Source: Pterois miles (Eukaryota > Chordata > Actinopteri > Perciformes > Scorpaenidae). Taken from it: a stretch of 64,000 nt of DNA. Both the position numbers and the translations under genes were made by a program. Where the stretch lies: positions 21,948,001-22,012,000 of the forward strand of contig CAMQGK010000638.1 of the NCBI GenBank assembly GCA_947000775.1. The letters are read 5' to 3'. The notes beneath the pieces are model-generated. The model was not told the origin of the DNA. It did not search any database and saw only the letters and a program-made list of their open reading frames with translations. This document shows positions 22,731-32,025 of this stretch, one piece after another (positions within the stretch are counted from its first letter, which is position 1; the number at the start of each line of letters is the position of its first letter).

Positions 22731-23470
22731 CCTTACCAAAATGAAGTTTTATCAAGTGTGCTATTAGTATAATTATTCTAAACTTAGAATAAAAGAGTAT
22801 ACTTTCAGTTTACTTTTTATTAAGTTGGCTCATACTGACAAGTACACAGAAAAGTCTAAGCATACTTGGCTCATACTGAGAAAGTATACAGAAAATTCTA
22901 AGTATATTTGGCTCATACTGACAAAGTATGCAGAAAACTGTAAGTATACTAGGCTCATACTGACAAGTTTACAGAAAAGTCTAAGTATACTTGGCTCATA
23001 CTGACAAAGTATACAGAAAATTCTAAGTATACTTGGCTCATACTGACTGAGTATGCAGAAAACTCTAAGTATACTAGGGTCATACTGACAAGTTTACAGA
23101 AAAGTCTAAGTATACTTGGCTCATACTGACAAAGTATACAGAAAATTCTAAGTATACTAGGGTCATACTGACAAGTTTACAGAAAAGTCTAAGTATACTT
23201 GGCTCATACTGACAAAGTATACAGAAAATTCTAAGTATACTTGGCTCATACTGACTGAGTATGCAGAAAACTCTAAGTATACTAGGGTCATACTGACAAG
23301 TTTACAGAAAAGTCTAAGTGCTCTTGGCTTATATTTTAGGCTTACTTGTACTTTGATTGATATATACTAAAGAAAAGTATAAAAGAAGTATTCTTGTCCC
23401 ACAGAGAAGTGTACTTAGCTTGTAGTTGTGCTTACTTTTTGATAGATTAGCCTACTAAAGTGTGTACTGT
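22731..23470 (+). repeat. Dispersed repeat carrying the 42-bp unit, expanded copy
   Basis: Flanks of the tandem array match the flanks of two other loci: 'agtgtgctattag' and 'tactttcagtttactttttat' upstream resemble the reversed copy at 49370-49600, while 34245-34850 has the same unit. So the 42-bp unit is part of an interspersed repeat that has expanded only here. Family unknown; no coding frame. Confidence 0.65.
22827..23325 (+). repeat. Tandem array of 41-42 bp units with higher-order structure
   Basis: Twelve units begin at 22827, 22868, 22910, 22952, 22993, 23035, 23077, 23118, 23160, 23201, 23243 and 23285. Three unit types recur: A (41 bp, 'gacaagtttacagaaaag'), B (42 bp, 'gacaaagtatacagaaaatt') and C (42 bp, 'gactgagtatgcagaaaact'). 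The order is ABC ABC AB ABC A, so the true amplification unit is about 125 bp and one C is missing after the eighth unit. No open frame persists through it. Confidence 0.93.
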
Positions 23471-24186
23471 ACATCTGCCAATGCATTCCCACAAAATTAA
23501 AACACTTTGTTATGCACTCCTGAAATAAACATTGTTTGATTTAGCAAGAAAATCTGTTGGGTCACGACTCACAAAACTTTGGGGGGGCGATGACAAATGC
23601 TTTGTGAATTTAGTCTACGCATACTTTCCTCCCATGCATCCATCCATCTGCCCCTCTCACACGAGGCCACTCCTTCATTTGAATGTATGAATCTTCAGCC
23701 CGGGGCTCAGATCTCATCTCCCACTCACTTGGCAATCCAGACATACACTTATCAAGCCCGTCACTTCAGTAATTGAAATGCATGACCAATTTCATTGCCC
23801 GTATCTATAATCTTTTTTCATTAGAGCAAATTGGTTTTTGATGGAACAGGGAGTTTCATCATACAAGACCTTTCCCATGTGAAATGTGGGGAAAAGTTAA
23901 ATATAGGAGAGGCAGGACATCATCAGTATGGATGCTGTAGATGTATTGTTAAGTTATTGGAAATGTGGTCATGTCTGTGAGTGACCTTCTGATATTTAAT
24001 AAACAAAGTCCAGAGGGACAGGCATGAAGCTAGAGAAAGGTATTTCAAGCATGAACATAAATATGGTTCATTAGGTACGATGGTGCCGTGTGCTGAGTGC
24101 TCTTTTTTTTTTATCGTTCGGGGGATTTACTCTCTTACTCACAGCACCGGATCAGGCTCTCATGAAACAAAAACATGACATGTAAC
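23471..24186. other. No gene recognised
   Basis: Non-coding. A block from about 23620 to 23900 lacks recognisable repeats and has mixed composition. Nothing else to report. Confidence 0.5.
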
Positions 24187-24235
24187 TTAAAGCAGGGGTG
24201 GGCAGAAAGTTTTTGGCATCATGAAGTAAAAACTG

Positions 24236-24266
<31 letters not shown>

Positions 24267-24812
24267 TAATAATAATAATAAATCATATTGTAATTCAAGT
24301 GTTCTGTGAGAAAACTAGACCTCTGCACCTCCTCATGGCTCTGTTTTCAGGCTCATTTCAGAGAGTGTTCCTATTGGCTGTTAATTCAATGGAGGCAGCT
24401 GTCAATCACTCAGAGTCAAACTAGGCAGTGCTGATCAAATATGAATCAATATTCTGTTACTGTCATACCTATTTCACACCTCAATGTTTCCAGAGACATC
24501 TCACAGTGTAACATTTATCTATAAAATGAGAAAGTTTGCTCCGGAAACATTGAGGAGAAAAATAGTCATTACAGTAACAGAATATTGATTCATATTTGAT
24601 CAGCGCTGCTCAGTTTCATCATTTGATCGGAGTTTGCGAGTGATTGACAGCTGCTCAGAGGCTCTGAAATCTTGCAGATGCCATTAAGAGGAGGACACAA
24701 AGGCACATGACTTTTTTCCATGTTACCTGTCTCATGCACTACTGTCAGGATATAGTAACCGTTTTACGAAAATGACTTTTATTTGCTCCAATTCTACCTA
24801 CTGCTGCTTTAT
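24187..24812. mobile_element. Foldback MITE with long internal inverted repeat
   Basis: The ends are near 'ttaaagcaggggtgggcaga' (left) and the complement of 'aaagcagcagtaggtagaat' (right). Inside, 24425-24491 is complementary to 24543-24609 over about 67 bases with few mismatches; a loop of about 51 bases lies between. Looser pairing continues outward to about 24390 and 24660. It has no coding capacity. The same family is at 33871-35137 and, as a fragment, at 3225-3425. A transcript would form a strong hairpin. Confidence 0.8.
24235..24283 (+). repeat. (AAT)n microsatellite
   Basis: About 16 AAT units with a single 'aac' interruption, inside the left arm region of the foldback MITE. Confidence 0.95.
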
Positions 24813-24819
24813 TATCGAC

Positions 24820-25165
24820 TGGAAGGACACTATAGTTGGGACTGAAATTCCACACTAACATGCTATTTAGTACACTTAAACAGTGAGATTGTTTTAGCTG
24901 TCCAAAACCTTAGTACGAAACCATTAATACACAAATTGCATAAGATTTCCAGTGAAATATTACAGTACACAGCACTGGACACACTGGCGTCACAAATATT
25001 CCACAATGCAATACGGTAGTGACGCCAACGTTCAAAACAGACGTTAACAGGCTGCTCTGTAACATCAATAATGTTTCAGTTTAACTAAGCATACGATTTC
25101 ACTTTGCTTGGGTGTAATATATATTTTGAATTAATTCAGGCTCTGATCCTTACAAACTATAATTT
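24820..25165 (-). repeat. Dispersed repeat R1, copy 2 (inverted)
   Basis: The reverse complement of this stretch matches 10265-10560: 'gtaaggatcagagcctga', 'gtattgcattgtgg', 'cgtactaaggttt' and 'aaatagcatgtta' occur in the same order. Identity looks moderate. No terminal repeat was found. Confidence 0.6.
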
Positions 25166-25599
25166 ACTGCATATGTATGGTTGTTTGGGTTCAGGGACAA
25201 GACCACCATCACAGAGCCGACTTGTTGGTGGCTCCAGGTGGTGCAAGGGCTTTTGTCCAACACATTGGCGATCCCTTCTACAATCAGACTGTTGTAGACT
25301 TTACCTCAGAGACACATCAGTCTTATTTGTGTGTGGTTCTGTGGATGTAGTCTGAGTTATTCATTCATTAGACAAAGAGAAACTACAAAAAAACTAGCTA
25401 ATAAACACTGCACTGCTGCCACCTAGTGGTGCCTCAACATATCTTTTTCCCATCTGTCTTTTGCAAGACTGCTTAGGTGCAAAAAAAAAAAAACCTCCCA
25501 TATCCATCTATCATCGCTAGGTTGGAGACATAAAATCCCACATTAAATTAAATATATTTGAGGATCATAAAGGAACATTTATACAAAACTTATTAAAAC
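25166..25599. other. No gene recognised
   Basis: Non-coding. It contains 'ctgccacctagtggt', a short motif frequent in fish repeats, and a poly-A stretch near 25478. No gene signal. Confidence 0.45.
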
Positions 25600-25908
25600 G
25601 TGACTCTGATCATCTGCTCCATATTTATTCCAAATGTATATATTACATATAATTATATCATTACATATACATATGCTGTGCATATACAATACTCAGCACC
25701 TGCTGCACTTTACTTATTACTGTTACTGTTATTTATTTTACTGTCAATTTTCTTCATTGCACCTTATTTCATTCACTGCACCTTCTCTTTTACTTTTTAC
25801 AGTACTGTATTTATCTGTACTGTTGCTGCTGCTAAGACACCCGAATTTCCCTCCGGGGATTAATAAAGGTTCATCTTATCTTATCTTATCTTATCTTATC
25901 TTATTAGG
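25600..25908 (+). mobile_element. LINE (or LINE-dependent SINE) 3' end with TTATC tail
   Basis: An AT- and pyrimidine-rich 3' UTR leads to 'gaatttccctccggggatta', 'ataaagg', and then about seven TTATC units (25873-25907). The 'CCGGGGATTAATAAAG' box followed by a simple-repeat tail is the usual 3' end of several fish LINEs. No polyprotein remains, so it is strongly 5'-truncated. The two overlapping open frames here are not genes. Confidence 0.7.
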
Positions 25909-26573
25909 AATGCAAGCTGGCTGTGAGACACTTAAATGTATGCACTCTAAGTCATTTGCAAGCTGCAAAATAAAAATGACAGGAAGAAATAAAAAGGAAA
26001 TGATGCAATCATAGGCAGGTGGCACAAGATAAAATATTTCTACACAGCACCAGCAGGGGACAGTGATGTCCCATCATAGACTAAACTGCATGGCTGGACC
26101 AGCCACCAGGAGGATGAGGGGGATGGAAAACTCCTATATACAAGTCACATTTCTTCTGCTCTGCAGTTCTCAGGTAGATCTCATTTCTTTTAGCGCTCTT
26201 CAGAAAGGAGAGGGATCCCGTGGAATGTGGAAAATGAAGACTGGATCACACTTATGCCTCAGAGGTAAATCCAGGACAGAAAAGGGCTTCCAGCCCCTGC
26301 TGGACTTAACAAGCCTCAGTGACAGATGGTTTCTATAGCCTGCAGCTGGAAGAAAACAAAAAATTCTTATATTTTTCAAGAGCAAAATCAGTCATCTCAG
26401 GCAGATGTCTCTTTTAACACTGAGTTGTTATGGTGGATGCTTTATCTTGAGTCAAGGCCAAATGAACCCACTCAGGGGCCCTACAGGAAATAAATAGGTG
26501 GTAGGCCCCTATTGATCATCTGTCTGAGCATTTACCCTGTCACCTTCAAGTGAAAGAAGACAATTAAACAGAC
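25909..26573. other. No gene recognised
   Basis: Non-coding. The plus-strand open frame at 26063-26338 (91 codons) has no motif. 'ctcctggtagatctc'-type splice mimics were considered and do not form a credible exon. Confidence 0.5.
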
Positions 26574-26616
26574 TTAAAGGGGACATATCATGCTCATCTC
26601 CAGGTTCATATTTATA

Positions 26617-27541
26617 TTTTTTTTTTCAAACTGTACCTTAAAGAGAAATATTTCAACTCAATAGATATCTTTTAAAGTAAGCTAAAAACTTACCTGTTCA
26701 CCTTAGCTTTAATTAGCTCTTGATTAGTTTTAACACTTTAACATTTATTTTACATGTTTTATTTAACTTAAATGTATGCATTTTACTCTTATTTAGTTTT
26801 AACACTGCTTGGCAGCACTATTGATTTTACATGTATTTTACTTAAATTCTACTGTTTTATTTTTCCTCTTTTCTTGTCATGTTTTTAAATGTTATTATGT
26901 TCTTTTTAATGCTCTTTCTTTATTGGGAATCACTTTGAGTTGCAATTTTGTATGAAAGGTGGTATACAAATAAAGGTTATTATTGTTTATTATTACTAAC
27001 GCTCTAATACTCTTATCAACATGTTAGTGGGTAAATAGGTTTGCTTTATGCAAATGTATGTATAAATGTATTTGTGGAAATCAATTAACAATATAAAACA
27101 ATAACAAGTATTGTCCAGAAACCCTCGTAGGTACTACATTTAGCATAAAAAAAATGTGCTCAAATCATAACATGGCAAACTGCAGCCCAACAGGCAACAA
27201 CAGCTGTCAGTGTGTCTTGACTGTGACTTGCCCCAAACTGTATGTGATTATCTTAAAAAGGGCAGAGGTCAAGGGACCCCTTTAATAATGGTCATGCCAG
27301 TATTTCCTTACCAAAAGTTAGTGTGAATTTGGTGCGTTATTTAGCCTCCATGCTCTTATAACATGGTTGGTACCGATAGATTCCACAGGTTTTACAGTTT
27401 TATATGATGGCTGTATTATTGCTCTAAAACTGAACCTACTACAAACTATAAAATCACAGGTTGCATTAATAGATTAAAGAAATTAGTGGCATTAAAATGA
27501 AAAACGTTATCATGCTCTTATTGCGTTAACTTTGACACCCC
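26617..27541 (+). mobile_element. GGGCTGTCAA MITE, copy 3, split by a LINE end
   Basis: 26617-26664 ('actgtaccttaaagagaa') and 27004-27541 ('ctcttatcaacatgttag', 'catggcaaactgcagccca', 'aggtcaagggacccctttaa') are in the order seen in copies 1 and 6. The right end reads 'ttgacacccc' followed by TA at 27542-27543. The first roughly 90 bases, with the left terminus, are missing. The LINE 3' end at 26665-26998 separates the two halves. Confidence 0.7.
26665..26998 (+). mobile_element. L2-like LINE 3' end
   Basis: One frame at about 26673-26723 reads 'SKLKTYLFTLALISS' and a stop, the usual C-terminus of L2-type fish polyproteins. The 3' UTR then runs to 'ggtggtatacaaataaaggt' and a TTATT-rich tail (26970-26998). 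Everything upstream of the C-terminus is lost. It lies inside GGGCTGTCAA MITE copy 3. Confidence 0.7.
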
Positions 27542-27935
27542 TAGTTTCTACTAGAACATGTTTACATGCTTTAATGTTCAAAAATCCCATTATTTTTCTC
27601 ATCCTGTCTGTCTGAATATACCTGTATTCACCCTCTGTCCGAAACACTTTAACGCCTGTCTCATCTCAAAAAAGCCCAGTCTTCTTTGATTGGCTTGTGA
27701 GACTAAAATCCCAATGCCCCTCTTAAGGCCTCAACTTAACTGATGTCACCTGGTAAATGGTTGATTGTGAGAGGCTATGACATGAAATGGTATAAATAGG
27801 ACTGGGACAGCACTTTGCAGGGACATACAGCATACTGTACATACCTTGATGATGGCAATCATGCTTTTTTATTAATATTTCTTACCGCCTGATGTTAATG
27901 TTGTCCAGTCTCTTGCCTTGCAAGAGTAGAGGTAA

Positions 27936-28245
27936 CCATCCATCTTCAACCGCTTATCCCATTAGGGGTCGTGGGGGGGCTGGAGCCGATCTAAGCTGGC
28001 ATTGCATAGTCCAATGCAGGGCACATAGAGACAGACAACCATTCACGCTCGCATTCACACAAGCAATATAGAGTCATCAACTAATCTAAAGTGCATGTCT
28101 TTGGACCGTGGGAGGAAACCGGAGCACCGGGAGAAAACCCACGCAAACACGGGGAGAACATGCAAACTCCACACAGAAGGGCCCCAAGCCAGATTCAAAC
28201 CTGTGACCCTATTGCTGTGCTAACCACTGCACCACCGTGCAGCCC
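27936..28245 (-). mobile_element. tRNA-derived SINE inside the MITE
   Basis: On the minus strand it starts GGGCTGCACGGTGGTGCAG and ends with '...aagcggttgaagatggatgg'. The B-box region (GGTTTGAATC on minus) is mutated, and about 15-30 bases are deleted in the middle compared with the copies at 14268 and 21065. An imperfect duplication ('agagtagaggtaacc' left, 'agagagataacc' right) flanks it. It inserted in the MITE at 26574-28656. Confidence 0.85.
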
Positions 28246-28495
28246 AGAGAGATAACCTTATTGTGTAAATCCAGTTGACATTTTTAGTTTAATGCCTGTG
28301 GGCTTTCCCTGGAAATCCTGTGTTTAACATCACAAAGCTACGAATTGTGACCATTTCCCTCAGGCAAGTCTCCTCAAAAGCCTCCCTCAAGTCTGCTGAA
28401 ATGCTGACTTATGGAAAGTGTGCATAAAGGGCTCAAAATGTCTGCGAGAGAGCCCTCAAGCCCTTAACAATTAGAGAGTGGGACAGCCCTAAACC

Positions 28496-28534
28496 CTCGC
28501 AGACTTTGCGGGAACGCGCCTCAAAGTCTGCGAG
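28496..28534. repeat. Short inverted repeat, 13-base arms
   Basis: Perfect arms 'ctcgcagactttg' (28496-28508) and 'caaagtctgcgag' (28522-28534) enclose a 13-base loop. The arms are more GC-rich than their surroundings. It may be part of the MITE interior or a small independent element. Confidence 0.85.
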
Positions 28535-28656
28535 TGTGGACATGTGGGATTGGGCCATGTGATCGAGGCAGTCTCATTTCACAGTTTGTGGGTTGGTAGG
28601 CTCTCAAGATACCCAAATGTATATGAATAAGCACTGAAAAAGTGAGTCCCCTTTAA

Positions 28657-29745
28657 ATACGAATATGCACCATATCAATACAATATACATTTAAACAATG
28701 AAGGAATGAAAACTAGCTTTAGGGCTACGACCCAAATTTCAACTTCAGTTGATATAGTAATTTTAGCAGCGCAAATTTCATTAAATAACCACAGAGAGGG
28801 AACCTGGAACTTCTGGGGGCCCTGAGGGTGTAAGGGCCCCAGGAAGTTTTACCTGTTTGGTAACCCAGTCTGATCCTGAGTCAGTTAGCTAATAAAATAT
28901 CAACAATCATCATTTTCATTCAGTCAGGTCAGTGTCACTTGGTGCTGAAAACAACAAGTTTTAAAAAGAAAAATAATCTGGGTGTGTGGAGTTAGAAAGA
29001 AGCAAGCTAACCAGATGTCTGTAGCCTGCTGCTCAGCTCTGCTGCAGGCCAGCAGCTCGAGGCTACATTAGTAACTACTAGCGTAACACACCCAGATCTC
29101 AAACTGAAGTGTCCACAGTCAAGCTGCATTGTGGGCAATGTAAGCACCAGGTTTTACAAGGAAGAAGAATGTGTGGAATATGAAAGACGATTGGCTCTGC
29201 TCTGTCTTACTCCAACAATGTGAATACTAAAGCCATCAGGAATGTGTTTTAGATGCCAGTATGTAAAACAAACAGGAGGTAGTTCTTGTGAACTTCCCTA
29301 CTATACAAGAGATTGTGGGTTTACTTGGTTTACTCTAAATCTGCCCTTTTGTATTTCCTATTTCCATATTTGTTAATGAAGTAGCTGACAGGAAGTAAGC
29401 TTGGACCAAAGCAATGAAAATAGACCATGTGCCCAAAATGTAGTATGTAGTATACAAAAGCAAAATCTGCAGTCTGCCAAAAATACCCAGATGTCATACT
29501 GGTTTGGAAAAATTCTCCAGAATGCCGATCCACCTCACCTACTGTATCCCAAAATGCAAAGCGCTGGAACAGTACAGGCTACGGTTACAGCAACAGCTAA
29601 AAACTCATTATTATTTACTTTTTATTTTATTTTTTTTTCATAACTATTCCATCACTAAATTCACCTCTGGACATTTTTGAGGGGAGAAATCAAAAGCATA
29701 GATTTTGAATATTGACAGTTTTACAATATTAGAGGATCAAATCAG
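28657..29745. other. Non-coding; R1 fragment at 29335-29420
   Basis: 29335-29420 ('cccttttgtatttcctattt', 'gaagtagctgacaggaagta') matches the last part of R1 copy 1 (10625-10700). The rest has no recognised repeat or gene. Open frames at 29330 and 29401 overlap this repeat and are shadows. Confidence 0.5.
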
Positions 29746-29935
29746 AGTTTAGAAGCTCCACAAACTTTTGTGATAGCTAGCTAGCACCTACCAGGGTCAT
29801 TACCTCGCCAGCTGGGCGGTCACGCTCACAGACCGCTATCAGCTGGCTGCAGCTCTCAAAAGACTAGATTAACAGGAAAAGGAAGGAGAGTGCTACCTCT
29901 GATGGGGTAGAGAGATACCTCCTGAGACAATGTGA
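29746..29935 (+). repeat. Direct repeat A, copy 1
   Basis: It starts 'gtttagaagctccacaaac', continues 'gctatcagctggctgcagct' and ends near 'cctcctgagacaa'. It pairs with 31138-31345, which has the same blocks in order. The two copies differ by many substitutions and small gaps. Confidence 0.8.
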
Positions 29936-30837
29936 CCCGCTCTAACATTAAAATCACGTCCAAGGTCAAAGATAGACGAACAAAAGGAAAAAAGTGGCAT
30001 ATTCAGTATAGCCTCTCATTAAAAGTGTTTACACCTGAGAGGAGCAGCTCCTTTCTGGGCAGGAGCATTTGTTTTATTCGACCTGTTGTAGGTGTGGTCT
30101 ATTGCTGGGGACTTTTATCATATAGAGTAATAAATGCACTTCCACAATGACACTTTTGATGTGCCTTCATAATGTTGGATATTGTTGGCCAGCAATATAG
30201 ATTGGCCACTGGCATTAACCCTTGTGTATTTTAACACTTTCTGACATCATATTTGTATTTTAGGTGTTATTTTATGTGTGTGAATGACTAGTTTATGTGT
30301 ATTTGTTTTTTTTAAACTCACTTCACTCAAATTGCCCTTTGAGGGACATATAATGTATCATAAATTGAATGGATAATACAGGGCGTCAATAGTGGAGCGA
30401 CACTGTTAATGTCAGAGGATATAGCATCTTTATGTTACATTTCAAGGAAAAATCTGCTGTGGCGCTACATCATCATTTGAAAGTAGCTAGTTCCTTAGAA
30501 CTTATCTAGCATTTCACAGAAACTGTGCAGAAAAAAAGAGAAAAAAAACAATGATTTTATGTTTCTTTCTTTTCTATTGCCTCCACACAGCTAACGGTGC
30601 TAACAGCACTCACTGTGCAAACAACAGCAACAGTGCTAACACAGCTAACAGTGTTAGGAACCGGAGGGTGGGTGCTAATGTTTTTTGTTGTTAATGTACT
30701 AATTCAGACAATCGAATATCACAGATTTACAAAGCTAATGCTAAACATACTTAAACAAACTATGTTTGACGCAAAAATGCCAAAGTATAAGAGTTTTCAA
30801 CATAGTCCAGGCCCGATGCACTCTGGGTGAACCCGGT

Positions 30838-31118
30838 GACCAAAAATCCACCCTATGACACCTATTGACCCAAGATGATATTAGACAACTCAGTAACTGC
30901 TGTAGAACCGATCCATCAAATTGACATCTGACCTTCAAAAGTAACAGCTCACAGGCTTCTGTAGAAGCATAAAACATCCAAAACATGGTAATGGGTGACA
31001 TCAGGAGTGTTTTGAGAAAGGCGATTATGCCCAGAGGGGAGCATACAAAAAAGCTTGTTTTGCATGTAAGATTTCGGTGTTCTGTGACCACTCATTGTTT
31101 ATTTTGGTGACAGAATAA
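30838..31118 (+). repeat. Direct repeat B, copy 1
   Basis: Blocks shared with 31748-32025 include 'acatggtaatgggtg', 'catcaggagtgttttgagaa', 'cccagaggggagcata' and 'ttttggtgacagaataaa'. The overlapping minus-strand open frame (30741-31091) and its cognate at 31829-32053 show similar translations only because the DNA is repeated. No known domain. Confidence 0.85.
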
Positions 31119-31137
31119 ACATTTTTGTTTAGTTGTT

Positions 31138-31345
31138 TAGTTTAGAAGCTCCACAAACTGCCGTGACAGCTACCTAGCGCCTGCCGGGGTCGCTACCTCG
31201 TCTGCCGGCCGCTATCAGCTGGCTGGAGCTTTCAAGTGACTGGTCTAAATTAAGGGGAACTTGTGTTTATCCGCTTTTTTGGAGTTGAAAAGCTCCATAA
31301 TCGTCTGTGGGTTGGGCAGAGAAATACTTGCTGAGACAACACAAT
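31138..31345 (+). repeat. Direct repeat A, copy 2
   Basis: It begins 'gtttagaagctccacaaact' only 20 bases after repeat B copy 1 and continues 'gctatcagctggctggagct' and 'ttgctgagacaa'. See A copy 1. Confidence 0.8.
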
Positions 31346-31747
31346 GCTGTTTCAAATGAATCTAATATCTGTAGGGAGATCAATCCACTATTTTGTGAAA
31401 AGCAGTTTGAGTAACGTAAATTTGGTATTTCCCGTCTCCCCTTGTTCATAATCCTGTTTGACTTTACAATGAGCTGTTAGAATAAATAGTTTAATCCTGC
31501 AGTATCTTATACAGTAAACTATCCTACCAATATAACATAAACAAAAAATATGTATTTTTCAATAATATTGCAACTGCGGTATGAGCTTGTTTTTTTTTTT
31601 TGTGCAGTGTTTTAAGAGCTGGTTTAAAGGTTAAAGCCTGGTCTAGCATGTCGCAAAATACATCACTTTAACCATTGCATGCTGCGTTCTGCGTTCATCA
31701 GCAATATGCAGTTTCAGGTATTTTTTGAACCCCAAGCACTTATTTTC

Positions 31748-32025
31748 TGTTTGAAGTCATGAAAAATGACCCAAGAAGATACAAAACAACTCGGTACCTG
31801 CTATAGAACCAATCCATCAAACTGGCATCTAAACCTTTAAAATTAGCAGATCACAGGCTTTCGTGGAAACACAAAACATCAAAAACATGGTAATGGGTGG
31901 CATCAGGAGTGTTTTGAGAAAGGTGATTACACCCAGAGGGGAGCATATATTTGCATGTAAGATATTGGTGTTCTGCTCCAGAGCTGACCACTCATAATTC
32001 ATTTTGGTGACAGAATAAATATTTT
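31748..32025 (+). repeat. Direct repeat B, copy 2
   Basis: Matches B copy 1 over about 260 bases, with a 20-base gap around 'gcatatatttgcatgtaag' and several substitutions. The A-B-A-B order suggests an old tandem duplication of a roughly 1.4-kb unit, later altered by indels. Confidence 0.85.

Larger units (their letters stand above)
26574..28656. mobile_element. 'AAAGGGGACATAT' MITE broken by three kinds of insertion
   Basis: Termini TTAAAGGGGACATATCATG (26574) and the complement of TTAAAGGGGACTCAC (28656) match the family at 4527. Host sequence is recovered at 26574-26616, then from 27544 ('tctactagaacatgtttac', 'tctgaatatacctgtattc') to about 27935, and from 28246 to 28656. Between these pieces sit a GGGCTGTCAA MITE (itself holding a LINE end) and a SINE. 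The host alone would be roughly 850 bp. It is non-coding. Confidence 0.7.

Noticed and set aside
22827..23325. CRISPR-like array
   Set aside because: Units are contiguous tandem repeats with no unique spacers, and the window is eukaryotic.
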